From Paraphysomonas bandaiensis (lineage: Eukaryota > Chrysophyceae): a DNA stretch of 64,000 nt. This document shows, one piece after another, positions 9,737 to 21,779 of the stretch (position 1 is the first letter of the stretch; each line of letters opens with the position of its first letter). The position numbers and the translations under genes are program-made. The notes under the pieces were generated by a model. The model was given only the letters and a program-made list of their open reading frames with translations. It was not told where the DNA came from and made no database searches. The stretch is taken from positions 1 through 64,000 of the forward strand of contig CBFFRP010000412.1 in the NCBI GenBank assembly GCA_965644295.1. The letters are read 5' to 3'.

Positions 9737-11705
9737 TTACTTGCTGAGAATAGACTTACTATCTGCCGTATAGATTTGACCAAAGAACTTGATGATAAAA
9801 TCATCTATGATTCCTCTGTCCGGAATAGAAGCCACCTGTCAAATGTATGTTAGTATCGAGCCACAATACGTAAAACAACAGAGCCCTCACCATGCCATAC
9901 ATGCCAGTAGTGCCTTGCTTTCCTAAATCGGGATTTTCAATAACCTGCTTAGCAGCATCTCTGAGATCTGTCACCAGTTGATCCACTACCTTGCCGTGTT
10001 GAGGAAGAATAGACATCTGCCCACAACATATTATTCCGTCACAATAAAGAGGGAGCAACTCACATGAAGAGAGTCAGGTAGCTGTTGACGCTCCATTTTC
10101 CACCCTTTTCCTTCCATGACATCCGCGACAGCATGGATATTTACTCTTTTATCGTCCGAAATGATTGCGACACATGTCATATCGGGCATAGTGATTAGTC
10201 GTAGACCCTTAATTCCTTTAACCCCCTCAATAATCTTATGAGTAGTCTTCATCACATCCTGCGCGATGCGCATATATCCATCCTGGCCCATTCCTACAAG
10301 AGCCGCCCATGCTGCAGCTATAATACCTCCCGGTCGAGAGCCTGTTAGCGATGGGGACCCGAATAGCCCTCCAGGCCAGGAGGCATACGCAAAGTACTGA
10401 TGTGACCGCAGCTCAGCATTTCGATACAAAACAACACTGGCACCTTTAGAGCTGTATCCATATTTATGAATATCAGCAGACATAGAAGTCACTCCAGGAA
10501 CACGGAAATCGAAGAGAGGTACTTCCCATCCAAGTTTCTCCAGCCAGGGTAACATGAAGCCGCCGAAGCAGGCATCGACATGTAGGGGCAGACCTCGTCG
10601 CAGCGCAATATCAGAGAGAGCCTATGAGAAGCATGAATGGTTAAATCCAATCCAACACGATAGTAGATATGAAAGTACCTCAATGGGGTCAATGACTCCG
10701 TGACAATACTGGGGCGCAGAGCCCACCAAAAGGATAGTGTCATTATTAATTGCACTTTCCACCTCTGATAGCACGACTCGACAGTTCTCGTCAATCGGGA
10801 CGTGGATAACCTCGACATCAAAGTAGTGCCCAGCTTTCTCAAATGCGGGGTGAATGGTGGTAGGAACGACCATATTAGGCTTCTTTACGTGTGGTCTGAG
10901 TTTTCGGGCGCGGTCACGGTACGCTTTAACAGCCATGAGAATACTCTCCGTACCACCTGGAGGCCAAGTCATGGTTTATTGCACTTATACAGCGCACCAA
11001 CGTCACCTGAGGTCAAAGATCCGGCAGTGCTGCTGTCACCATTAAGCATCCAGGCACTCATCGCCACAACTTCGGTTTCAAATCGGCGTAGAGAGGGGTA
11101 CATCATTGGGTTGAGGGCGTTGGTGTGCATAAATGTGTTCCACACCTAGACATCAAATATAACGAAATAGTCAATAATTATATAGCTCACATCTGCCATC
11201 AATTTCTCGTGGGACTCAATACCCGAGTTACTTGACTCCATAAAAGTTGAGTACGCAGTTCCAAGACATTTAGAGAACTGTTCCATCTCTGACACGGTGG
11301 TATACGTGTAAGCAAAGCTCTTGCCATCTTCAGCAGCACTCTCTGAGGTGTGAAGCTTATTCATCATCGACATGATCTCTGAAGCGGGAACTCCATGTGC
11401 TGGTATCGGCATGACAGTGGATGAGGAGGCTTTATCATCTTTTCCATTCCCAGCCAATAATTTGACCGCGCCTTTTACTTCGCTGTCCAACACAATGGCA
11501 ATGATGGAATTTACACCAGGAAGCCTTCGCATGAACTTCACCATATCTCTCATCAACTTCAACAGCACATAAGAACAACCGTAAGATACTATCAACCTCT
11601 TACCCCTGAGAATCCTTCCGAAAAGAGGATATTCAGTGACACCAGACCGACGCACCCAACCAGCACATGCTCACCTAGGGTGGCATACTTGATATATCTT
11701 TCCAT
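9737..11705 (-). CDS. SGPL1: Sphingosine-1-phosphate lyase (7 exons, 555 aa)
   Basis: A PLP-dependent lyase of the ER membrane that cleaves sphingosine-1-phosphate into a fatty aldehyde and phosphoethanolamine, the exit step of sphingolipid catabolism. Exons on the minus strand are 11705-11604, 11556-11191, 11145-11007, 10956-10679, 10621-10064, 10016-9891 and 9835-9737. All introns are 45-57 bp. The phases agree and the total is 556 codons including stop, close to the animal enzyme (~568 aa). An N-terminal hydrophobic stretch (residues ~12-32) would be the membrane anchor. TSGGTESILMA spans the fourth junction. HVDACFGGF carries the PLP-ring aspartate, and SADIHKYGY contains the Schiff-base lysine at about residue 348. 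GSRPGG follows as in the family. The gene looks intact. Confidence 0.95.
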
Positions 11706-11944
11706 TGAACCCGCTGAAATATTCATTACTTTTAACGACAATGAACTTTGTGTTAAATCTCTGAGGACATGAGCACTTATTTTGGGAAGTGTGCACTCTA
11801 TTGTGGTGATGATGAATACACAAGTCTCCGCCCGTCATCACACGAATATTGTACAGCATCCCATACACTCGAATATTGACGAATACAATGCCAAAAAGAT
11901 ATTGCTGTACTTTGTGTATTCTGCTGTAGTCACCAACATGTCCG

Positions 11945-12440
11945 TGGTTTGCGAAAAACCTCCAAGTTTTTTCCGCCCCCGTCCGGACCGCTAAGAAAAG
12001 TTGTTTAAAAAACTTCCCAAGTTTGCGTCCAAAGTTAAAAGTCCGAACAACCGTTTTTTGATAAAAAGTCCAAAAATGTCGTTCTAAACTCTCATTTTTA
12101 TCTCGTTTCAGTGACATTGTCAACACAATTAACACAACAGTTGAACTGACCCGACAGTGCAATTCCTTCGACTTGTTTTTGAATAATGTCTGATTTGTGT
12201 TCTTTCAGCGACTTCTTTGCATGACTTCAAAAGCATACGAGAAGAGAACCGACAAGACGCCATAGACAAGCTCCAGGCAGCTAAATTTGCAAAAGTACAG
12301 TCGAAAGTCGAAAGACAGTTATGGATCTGATGTTAACCTCAATGATGTTCTCGATGATTATTAGAACGGCAGTCCTCGCAGTATTTCTGAATTTTGAGGC
12401 CAGCACATTATTAGTCGAGGAGTGTTCTTCAGGTAACTCT
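11945..12440. repeat. Inverted-repeat arm A with decayed gene tail
   Basis: Blocks 12053-12162, 12162-12350 and 12415-12440 recur in reverse complement at 15060-15165, 14690-14860 and 14600-14625. Segment 11945-12075 also has two relatives at 16262-16380, one inverted and one direct. The piece at 12208-12330 is a copy of the gene tail found intact at 14670-14812, but it carries a 7-bp duplication (TCGAAAG) that breaks the frame. Confidence 0.7.
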
Positions 12441-13812
12441 TTTCTGCCGGAGCATATGTATTTATGATGAAATGTCTGTCTTTTAGAGCCAAGGATAAGC
12501 GAGAAAGAGGTTTAGACTTCAATCGTAGCTATACTGGCCATACCGCGTGGACGGACGAAAGCGGTGTGGCAATCATGTCCGATGTGAGATATGATGCCAC
12601 TGCAACTGGGAACTCGTTCACTTCTGCGTCCGGCGGGGTTTTGTTAAGACACTGACCAGTGTAGGGGCTGTCAACAAGATTGATAGGGCAACTTCCTTAA
12701 GGAGCCCAAGGAGCCCTATAGAAGTATTTGAATATGATGTCCCCTCGTATTGAGCCAAAGCCTTCCACAATCAATGCGCGAAGGCAGGAGGGCATCCGTG
12801 ATGCCTTCAATTTCGTATCATCTTAGGGGTATCATCCGAAAATTCTCAAGACAACCGATTTTAGCCGTGGAACAAGTCCAATTGGGACACTCACAACATT
12901 ATGCTAGAATTTTCATAAGCAGTGCAAAGGTATGTATCGTTGGCGATTTGTGGTTACTTTATTTACAGAATTTTATAACAGAATATGAAGAAATTAATGA
13001 AAAGAAACGTCCTCTCTGTCGCGATTGTCAAGAAGGAGAAGAAGACACGATCCGTGAAGAGTACAGCCACCATGAGTGCAGAGTCTGCCCTACATAGTCA
13101 TAATGTAGTAATCCGGGGACGCAAATACAAGGATTTGAAGTGCTTCAACTTTGACATGAATGGATGGGTGCAGATTATTATTTTCCGTCCTGCACACAGG
13201 AAGAAACAGCATACTGAGAGCAAAACTACAGATTACGATACAATCTGGAGGACATGCATATGGAGGTAGTGATGAGGAGTAAGAAATGGTTCAAGAATTT
13301 AAAGGAATATAAAAGCGGCGATGGGGAAGATTCAAACCCAAGCGGATGACCCAGGCGACGGTAGCGTGTGTGTGCGATGTGAATCTTGGTGCTGTTATAC
13401 GTCATCAGAATGCTCAGAGATAATGCGCCGACACAGTGAAGAGTACCGCAGATAAAACACATAGGTAGCGGAATTATGTTGTTTTGTTACCGCTGATTTA
13501 ATATTGTTTTCTTTTGGTAGTATAAACGTATAAACGCTAATAACTATACGCCATTAACTAATTATTTTGCGATGTATAATACGAATTGCAAAGCTGGTAC
13601 TACTATCAAACAATTTTATTTAACCACCGTCTGTATTATGATACTACAGCCTGGCTAGCTACAGCTACAAACTCAAGAGAGTGGAGCTTACAGAAACAAA
13701 AGTTGAGGACTAAAGCAGATCAATTATTAGGTTTACTTCCAGAAGTAATGAGAATGCAGGTATTCAGAAGTCAACTACAATTATGTAAGTAGTACTAGCT
13801 AGTGATTGTGTT
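12441..13812. other. Unassigned region inside the large inverted repeat
   Basis: Several short open frames occur (for example 12464-12655 and 12985-13269), but no frame holds a recognisable domain and none links convincingly by splicing. It may be a decayed gene or the interior of an unidentified element. Confidence 0.4.
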
Positions 13813-13822
13813 TGTGGGGTGT

Positions 13823-13895
13823 GGGGTTAAGAGTCAGAACTAATGTTGCTCTGACTCTTCCACTGTTATTGCTAATAATAAGACATTCACAACTG
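13823..13895 (+). repeat. Very short LINE/retroposon 3' tail
   Basis: This holds only the last ~70 bp of the retroposon tail, ending TTGCTAATAATAAGACATTC, the same ending seen at 5190-5215, 50970-50995 and 51460-51490. Confidence 0.5.
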
Positions 13896-14599
13896 AGGCT
13901 TGTGTGCGGAATGCAAAATGATGCCATGGCAAAGGTTTAGAGATACAGTGAGATGTGACATTATATGATCAAAAAGAATCCCACAATCCATAATAATACC
14001 AAATCAGTATCGTTACTTTATTAATTGCTAGTATGCACAACTGAAATACATGTGAGCTTGATATTATTATAGTACCGTAGCTTTTATTAGTAAGTGTATT
14101 ACTTGCATATTGCCTTCGTACTCCATGAGGCACTGCTCTGCTAGCAGGTAGTAGCCACTGTATGGACAGCAAGAACACATTATACTACTTCATGATGTCT
14201 ATAATCTAGAAATGCATAGTTATTTACAATTATAATTTGGTAGCAATACTGCGGTCTACAGAGAATCACACCACAACAGGCATATCACAAGTATACTTGG
14301 GCATATTCTAAGGGTTACCATCAGTGTGAGAGCCCAAGTGCTTAAAAAATTGCTCCCTTGAATGTTGACACTATTTACACTCGTTGGTGTCTCTATGTAA
14401 TCTCCGTCAGGCACAGAAGTGGACAACATAACAGAAACAGTTTCCTCATTCGCCTTATCAACAAGAATGAACACACCCGCTCCGTTCTTCCAATTCTTGT
14501 GACCCGAATTGCTACAATTACCATTCGTCTAATTCCTATAAAATAGATTGTTCCTCATAAATATGTATAAACGCATAGATAGACAAAAATAGCTACCTG
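13896..14599. other. Intergenic between inverted-repeat arms
   Basis: AT-rich, with no supported gene. Short open frames lack any recognisable pattern. Confidence 0.4.
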
Positions 14600-15165
14600 A
14601 GGAGCACTCTTCGAGAAAATTTTGCTCTCAGCAGTACAGGTTCACACTGCCTAACTGCGCAACCTCGCTCTAATCAAAACCATTATTGAGGTCAACATCA
14701 GATCCATAACTGTCTTTCGACTGTGCTTTTGCAAATTTAGCTGCCTGGAGCTTGTCTATGGCGTCTTGTCGGTTCTCTTCTCGTATGCTTTTGAAGTCAT
14801 GCAAAGAAGTCACTGAAAGAACACAAATCAGACATTATTCAAAAACAAGTCGAAGGAATTGCACATCACTCATATATGTGAGAGCCCATCTGTATACAAA
14901 CGTTTTAAGATCTTCATGTCGAAAATTCAATGTAGGATGTGAGGGGTACTCGATGAATTGGAACGATATAGGAAACCTTGCGATATTGAAAGAAGCAGTA
15001 AATGAAATAAAATCTGGTTGCATATTCGTGTCAAGTGGTCCATGATTGCCATAGAATGATAAGTGTCCAGTGTTGGGTCAGTTCAAGTGTTGTGTTAATT
15101 GTATTTCAATGTCACTGAAACGAGATAAAAATGAGAGTTTAGAACGACATTATGGACTTTACATA
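14600..15165. repeat. Inverted-repeat arm B
   Basis: Reverse complement of arm A (11945-12440), interrupted by ~200 bp (about 14865-15060) that arm A lacks. Together the arms form a foldback about 3 kb across. Confidence 0.7.
14670..14812 (-). CDS. Terminal exon of an unidentified gene (duplicated, partial)
   Basis: After a splice-acceptor-like TTCTTTCAG the minus strand reads TSLHDFKSIREENRQDAI, continues ~28 residues in frame and stops. The same exon exists in inverted orientation at 12208-12330 with a frameshift. Conservation between the two copies, and the clean frame here, suggest coding origin. I could not connect it to an upstream exon with matching phase; the open frame 14835-15023 (-) is a possible neighbour. 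Function unknown. Confidence 0.35.
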
Positions 15166-16668
15166 TCAAGATACAAAACACCCTATAGCTAGGTGACAAT
15201 GATTGACGTCCTCATTTACATCAATACGTACAGGACACAGTGAGAAAGTATATCTTACATTCATATCAGTATATACATATCAGTTCTTGGGTGCGTCTCT
15301 CTATTACCGAACTCTATTATCGAGTTCATACGGCTCCTCCGCAGAGTATGCTGTACGTCAACAATGATTGACATGCTCCAACACAGTATCTTCATATACA
15401 TCAATACGCACAGGACACTATGAGAAAGTACCTATAAATGGTACAATCATATTAGTACATACCTTCAAATCAGAGAAGTGAATGACACTCAAGTGGAGTT
15501 ATTCGTATGTGAGGCTCTCTGATGATCATCTCTGCAGTATGAATATATTCATATGCTCTGTTTCGAACCACTAAATTGAATATTATACAAAATCATCCGA
15601 TCATATTACCTGAGAGCCCTCTGGTGCTATATGACAGTCATGGTCACGGAATCAACTCTGCTATCTCTGTCTTTGAAATAGACCAACTCTCCTGTATGAT
15701 TGCCACTTAACCATACCTTTCACCAGCTAAATCAACAATCAGCAGCATGTGGTATGAAAGAACTATGAGCTCATGTATTCCCAGTGAGGTTATGATCATA
15801 TCAGCCTGTGTTCCTCTTATTACTATAAAAGTATCGCATCGTATCCTGCATGTGAAGCTAACAGACATCTGTCTCTGGCGTATCGGCAGTCAGCATCTTA
15901 TTTTTCGGAAATAAATTGAATCAAAACTCATCTATATTACTGTGATACAAGTATGGCTAGAATACAGATAATTATTGCCTCAATATTAGAGGCATCTCGG
16001 AACAAAAATATACGAAGGATACCGATAAGTGGATTGTGTGGACAATATGCCGATTATTATCTTGAAAATGTGTAGTTTTGTGACATTTTTGAGTGAAAAA
16101 CCAGGGGATTTTTTAGTTTAGGTTGTGTAATTCATTTTACATAGTTCTTCTAGTTTCGCTAAACCCAAAAACTCACACACACTTCAATAGATAATAATTT
16201 TTCTCGTGTAAATTATTTTACACAACTCCCGAAAATCCTGCTTTTAGTTTTACATAGATCGGGGGGGTTTTGGACTTTTTATCAAAAAACGGTTGTTCGG
16301 ACTTTTGACGCCGGCGTCCGAGGTTTGCAAAAAGCAGGGTTTTTCCGCCGCGTCCGGACCGCTAAAAAAAGTTAAGAGGAAAACTTACAGGGTCGGTCAA
16401 AAAGAAAACAACAACAAGTTTTTTCACAAACCTCATGGCATGCATGGTGCACAGGTTCCGCCCTAGGAATTGCTACAACACAATAAACTTTTCCTCACGT
16501 TTTGGCTAGGCAGGAAAAAAGTGCGGAATACGCAAATCCAGTGATAGAAGTTGGAATGACTGCACTGTTGTTCATTCCATCCGGCCTGCAGCAACTGTGA
16601 ACAGAGTTTCACTTAATATAGGGCCCATGACAGGAATTATTAGCAGCTAGTCATTTAAATCCTGAGGA
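15166..16668. other. Intergenic; third copy of the arm sequence at 16262-16380
   Basis: Mostly without coding signal. 15215-15250 and 15398-15440 are short related repeats (ACATCAATACG-CACAGGACAC). 16262-16380 shares TTGGACTTTTTATCAAAAAA and CGTCCGGACCGCTAA with 11945-12090, in mixed orientation. Confidence 0.45.
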
Positions 16669-17477
16669 ATGCATTTTAAGGCAGTCGTAATGATATCGAT
16701 TCTGTGTAATCTGGGAATCGATTGTTACGTCCACAGCACAGCCCGCTTGACAAGAACTAAGTTGTCACAATCGCCATGCGCATTCTGGTCACTTCGACAT
16801 ATGCAGTCTGATTCAAAATCGCAGTTTGCATCTCCATTAAGTCCTAGTTCGTTATCAGGTAATGTGTACAAGTGCATTTATCATCGCTTAGTGCATGTAT
16901 AGGATCTTCTGCGTCTCCAACTAAAAGTAGAAGTATTACACTTCCAGTTTTAATGAATTTGTTAAGGGATCAGTCTGAGAGCAACTGGTTTATGATGCGT
17001 AGTGCATTTTCCTTAGCATTCCTCATGATGGGAAGAGGCATTTTAGAACGTCTTTACGTTGGCCTTGGAGGGGTTTTATTGACGCATATCTTGAAACAAG
17101 TACGGCTACTATCGAATTTAATAGGATATGGTATTATTATAGTTTCAGAAATTTTAGAAAGACTTCGTAGACAGGAAGATGCAATACTGTCGAAGTGGGA
17201 CGAGGTAAAAGCAAACGTTTTAAACTTCTTTCTCCCTTCCCGAAATGAAAGGTTGATGTCATATATATATATATGGGATTTTCTTTTGGATACTATTGCG
17301 TTCAACTTTCTATTTTCAGTGACCAGTGGCTACTCAATCTTGGACAACGGTGTCCGTTGGCTGGTAGTTCTAGTATCTTCTGATAGTTTTTTCAGTTTAT
17401 TGCGAGACACTTTTCTCCTGATGGCTGCAAGGAGAGTCTTCCCTCTCTGGATCTTGGGGTTGATCAGAAAAGAATAG
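16669..17477 (+). CDS. Small secretory or organelle membrane protein, unknown (2 exons, 254 aa)
   Basis: Exons are 16669-16858 and 16903-17477, joined by a 44-bp GT-AG intron that leaves a Gly codon across the junction. The first ~20 residues are hydrophobic and look like a signal or targeting peptide, followed by a Ser/Thr/Pro-rich stretch to residue ~75. Residues ~85-150 hold two hydrophobic or amphipathic segments (AFSLAFLMMGRGILERLYVG and a following GGVLLTHILKQ stretch). Further hydrophobic segments occur near 175-200 (LLDTIAFNFLFSV) and near the C terminus. I do not recognise the family. A bipartite plastid or ER destination is possible but only inference. Confidence 0.55.
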
Positions 17478-17565
17478 TGCGTGTACATAGGATAGTTTTT
17501 AAAAGCACTTGATCACTAATAACACATCATGATTGTTATGTTATAATAATAATAAAAAACAGTGG

Positions 17566-17716
17566 TGTATAGAGCGAAAGTGGTCGCACCTTGGTAATTG
17601 CGATGACTCACAAGCAACTTTCGTAGCGTTAAATATAGTAGCATATATATCAGAGTTAAGCGCCCTAATAGTTCTGATTCTTAATTGTAATATATAATAG
17701 GACATTCACTAACTAA
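17566..17716 (+). repeat. LINE/retroposon 3' tail copy
   Basis: The structured block has outer stem CGAAAG/CTTTCG (17574-17630), followed by GCGTTAAATATAGTAGCATA and the AGACATTCAC-like tail. Confidence 0.7.
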
Positions 17717-18337
17717 CTGGATCCTACCGACAAGAACTTCTCTCCGACTCTTCCAAATCAGAACGAGGCCATCAAATGGGCTCACTCCGGCAGGGAGGCT
17801 GTCATTTGGCTCACGGATGATGAAGACGAGTGGAGTCACGGGCCACGGGTACACCAAGAATCTACCACTCAAGACCCCCGCGCGAGACGTACCTGAACTT
17901 TTGGACCTTACGCGTACAAGCTCCTGCTTTGGGCATTGCCATGGCTCTCTGTAACTTTTGTGTACCCTTGTTATGATTCACAAACCGCTGACACCTCACC
18001 CTCTCCACCCCAGTATATTCCCGTCATGTTCACCTTGAATTCAGAGCCTACGAATCCTCTCAAGCTGAACCTGTAACAGAATATTGCCACTCCCGCAGGT
18101 CGAGCGATTCTGCACAAGTACCTTCACCCAAAATCAATCAAAATCAAATGGCAGTCAATTCGGTGGCAGAGTAATCTATTTCCTGATGCGAAGAGGGGTT
18201 GTAGTTTTGATGACAGCAGTCCGCCAATCAGACAAAACAGACCCCCATCTATCACGAGGGCAAATACCCACAAAACGTCCACCTATTCTAACGTTGCTTG
18301 GAGTGACCAGGCGGTGAGCCCCATATTGACAGCGTAA
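17717..18337. other. Intergenic, locally GC-richer, possible element debris
   Basis: A GC-richer stretch with one acidic open segment (around 17720-17900 on the plus strand) but no start and no recognisable domain. Its composition resembles LINE-derived sequence, but I could not align it to the LINE at 23.5 kb. Confidence 0.35.
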
Positions 18338-19237
18338 CTAATCACTGCGTGGCATACGGAGGTTACTAGCACACTTCAGAGTTCGTAGCTGTCGGCACAA
18401 ATCAGTCAAGTTGTCCACCAGGCCTGAATACCCATTGGAAATATAAAGCATAACAGCCAGACTCAATTTGTGACTAGCACAGCCTATGAGGGGAACAGGT
18501 CTGCCAACTAAATTACCAATTAGACGTGCCAATTTCGGATTACAACTTGTATTGTCACCCGATATGAACTCAATTGCATTGAAATCACATCCAACCAGCT
18601 GCAACTCATCGAATAAGTAGTCTCCTAGTGACTCAGCAGTAAAATCCATGTCCGAGTCTTCGTCTTCATCTTGCACACCACAGCAAAGTAGCACTTCCTG
18701 TACCTCATTGGCATCATCGGTCCATGTCGCAAAAACAGCAAAGTAATGTTCCTTGCTGCACGTCCATCCATCAACAATCAAACCGAAATGCATTGGAAGC
18801 ATTACTTTGATCCTGCTTTCGACCTCTAAGTCCAAGGCTTCCATATACTTCATCAATGTTGATCTCGAAATATTACTCCATTTGGTGCCCTTTCGTGTCA
18901 GCGGTTTCTCCACAAAAGAAAAAGGAAGATCATCCATTATCACCCACTCTAACCAGTGATACGCATTCCACGCTTGAGGCGATACTTTACGCTCGACATA
19001 TTTATCCATCGCACCACCACCTCGCTGGGCAGCCAAAACTTTCTCTTTCCATCCCTCGTGTTTGATGGCATGCTGCGACAGGTTGCTCCTCCCATAACCC
19101 TTCTTTCGCTTCAGAACACCTTTTCCTACAGGGCACTCCCGGCATTGCCAAGTCTCTATTGCAACCTCTTCGTTATTATCATTTATTTTCTCAAAAAACA
19201 CTTGTGCAATGACTTCTGGTACCAGTTTATCGCTCAT
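18338..19237 (-). pseudogene. hAT-family transposase, C-terminally truncated (299 aa)
   Basis: The N terminus has a BED-type zinc-finger arrangement (WQCRECPVGKGVLKR, then NLSQHAIKHEGW: Cys-Cys-His-His). The middle holds the hAT RNase-H-like core: HFGLIVDGWTCSKEHY with the first catalytic Asp, then EFISGDNTSCNPKLARLIG with the second. A conserved PLIGCASHKLSLAV block follows. The frame stops before the TRWSS motif and the C-terminal dimerisation region, both normally needed, although degraded continuation can be glimpsed below 18338. No terminal inverted repeats were found. A different hAT remnant with the same block lies at 62178-62520. Confidence 0.85.
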
Positions 19238-19389
19238 ATCGCTAATAAAGTAAATGAATTACAATGTGAGATACTCCTATGGATAATATATAGTCTTTCA
19301 CCAATCTTCGATATTTTCGTAAGAATGGGATTTTTTCAATAAAAATGCCGTTTTTCAACAACTTTTTAGCATAAAAAGGTGGTTTTTTA

Positions 19390-19515
19390 AATATCAATTA
19401 ATTGACAATTAATTGAAGCAAGCTGGAGTCAATTATAATTGCAATTATGAGTCGATGTCCCAATTTCAACAATTGCAATTTCAATAATTGACAATTAATT
19501 GCAATTAGTGGGTGC
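19390..19515. repeat. AT-rich palindromic repeat (CAATTAATTG family)
   Basis: This contains repeated AATTAATTG/CAATTATAATTGCAATT strings. A close relative occurs at 49065-49155 with the same order of motifs and a shared TAGTCAATT or GAGTCAATT segment, which suggests a small dispersed element. Confidence 0.5.
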
Positions 19516-19770
19516 TGCTGAGTGCTACGACCGCGCACCTCTACCTATGTACACATACATGCTTCTAGAATGTGTTTACACTCCAACTAGTACGCAAACT
19601 TACACTGAGAGCAATTTAAATAATTTACCAAACTCCCAATCATCTGCATGTGTACGTAATTAGTAATAATACATAATTGTAATGTATTGAGTTTAGTTAA
19701 ATAGCTCACTGTACTTTGCACTAAACTTTACATAAATGCTACTACTCAATATGAATAAATCATTGCAATA

Positions 19771-21723
19771 TCATTTATTTTGAAAGCGTCTTTCTGCGGC
19801 ATCAGCAGCCAGTTTGCGCCGCAATAAATTTACACATGCTGAAGAACAGCAAAGTCTATCGAATACATTAAGCGCTTCTATTTTGTATAGCGATTTCTCG
19901 CAATAAGCGCATACACCTGCGCTCTCTTTGTCATTTTTCAACTTAGCCTCGAGCTCTCTCTCAGCTTTCAGTTCAGCCTCAGCCAACGCAATTTGTTCGT
20001 CTTTTTTCTTCTTCTTTGCGCGCTTCTTCTTTTCCTTTTCTTTCTCTCTTTGATGTCTCAGCTTCTCATCAGTCAGGGCACCTGGAACTCCACACTGATC
20101 CCAGTCCCACTTTTCTTCCGCAAACGCACGGTACCTACAGGTCATCATAGATGCGTAAGTGCACAAAAAGAAGACTACTACATATCGTACTCACCGTCTA
20201 AAGGCGTCCCTGGTGTCTTTATTTTTAGCCAAGAAATATGGGTATCTCCCACGCACGTCCTTGGTGCACGGCGACGCGCCTTCCTTTAGCAACGCTGTCA
20301 CCATTCTGGGCTGACTTCTCTCCGCTGCTAGGTGAAGGGGAGTCATTAGAGTGCTTAAGTCTGAGGGAAATGAGAGTTGAAAGTCCTCGTCAATTCTAAG
20401 TGTTTCCAGAGCACTGCTCACGCCACATATATCACCAGCGCATACTGAATCAACAAGATTCTGTTGTGCCGTACTCAGGAGTGGAGGAGGGGAGCTTCGA
20501 TGTGCGTCCAAGTTAGTTGAATCATTTACTTCTGCTTTTGCACAAATCTCTGGTATACAGGTCGACTGATTGTGTACAATCTGAACTCCTGTTTCCTGTG
20601 CCTCGTCTTTAACAGAGTCCACACTCTCAAAAGTAACCGTGAAGCATTTCTTGTGCACAATGCAAACCTCTTCGAAAGTCGGCTTCCCAACCATAAATGG
20701 AATACTCCTAACTCTTGCATCACTTCGTTTCAAAGGGAACTCCTTGATTTCATCACAGTACACGTAACTATTCATTGTGCGCGGCACAGCCATCAGTATC
20801 ACCAAACAGGAGTCCAGCAGTGAACGCCACTCCATAAGAAGTGTGTGGATGTCCTCCTGAAGGGCTTGTTCTCCATAACGCCTCAACATAGCTCCCACAG
20901 ACTTAGCCTTCCGTCCTCCACTATCAAACGAAGACTGTCCACCTCCGGCCTTGGCACGAACCGTATACCGGCGGAAGGTCTTATGTACCACAGGAGTGCT
21001 TCCGCAGAACACGCCAGCAGCAAATCGCCCACTACGCAGAAGAAGTACACAGGAATAGGTCGTAGTGTGTACAGCAGATAGCGTGCGTGACAGTAAAGCC
21101 CATGGGTTGTCAATACTGTTGTTGCTGCTGTTGTCTTTACTTTCAGATGATCCAACCCCAAGTACTGCAACAGATATACCGAAGGTCCAAAGGGAGTCAC
21201 ATTTTTCGAACATGACTTGCACTCCTGAGTACTTAGTGACTTTTTTGCGCACGGCCCCTTCAGACCACTGAGGCAGAGTCTCACTAGCAAACGCATCAAT
21301 GGAGGCAACCCTTGTAGTCTCAAGGTCGTTATCATCTGAGCTACTGTTTTCGTCGTCACTCTCTTGTTCGCACTCGACGTCATCTCCCTGTGATTCCAAT
21401 CCTAACACGTATCGTCTAATATTCGCCACGTGAGAATCGCTTTTAAAATGAAGCTGCTGCTCACGATGTGACATAAAATTTGCACTGCATAAGCGACATT
21501 TCCATTCCGACGTACTAGGGCTCACTGCTATCGGATTGACACTGTTAGCAGTACTGCATCCGTTGGAATCGGGGTACTTCTCGGGGCCATGGCATAAAAG
21601 TCCTGGTGGTATCGAAAACAAACTAGATTTATGAGTATGATCTCCCGCCTTAGAAGTTCTTGGTAGACTGTGCAACCACTCTTGAATGGCATCTGAACAA
21701 CTGGATATAAAACTAGACATCAC
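19771..21723 (-). CDS. ANKZF1: Vms1/ANKZF1-like peptidyl-tRNA hydrolase (2 exons, 630 aa)
   Basis: This family releases stalled peptides from 60S ribosomes in ribosome-associated quality control and binds Cdc48/p97. Exons on the minus strand are 21723-20195 and 20134-19771, with a 60-bp intron that completes a CGG codon. A C2H2 finger lies at residues ~76-98 (CRLC...HFKSDSH). The release-factor-like VLRF1 domain spans ~190-330 and includes SGRFAAGVFCGS, VVHKTFRRYTVRAKAGGGQS and LRRYGEQAL; the Gln in GGGQS is in the place of the catalytic Gln. Ankyrin-like repeats follow (MTPLHLAAERSQPRMVTALL). The C terminus has a Lys/Glu helix and a cysteine cluster (CAYCEKS...CCSSAC). The length and domain order fit the family. 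The gene looks intact. Confidence 0.93.
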
Positions 21724-21779
21724 AGATATATACTAAGAATGAAATATATACACGCGCTAATATCTAGCTTAACTCCCAC

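Noticed and set aside
11671-12162. Minus-strand ORF of 163 aa upstream of S1P lyase as its N-terminal exon
   Set aside because: An in-frame ATG at 11705 gives a complete lyase of family length, and the ORF overlaps the inverted-repeat arm that recurs elsewhere.
20883-21383. 166-aa minus-strand ORF inside the Vms1-like gene
   Set aside because: It is an alternative frame of a well-supported coding exon and shows no family pattern.
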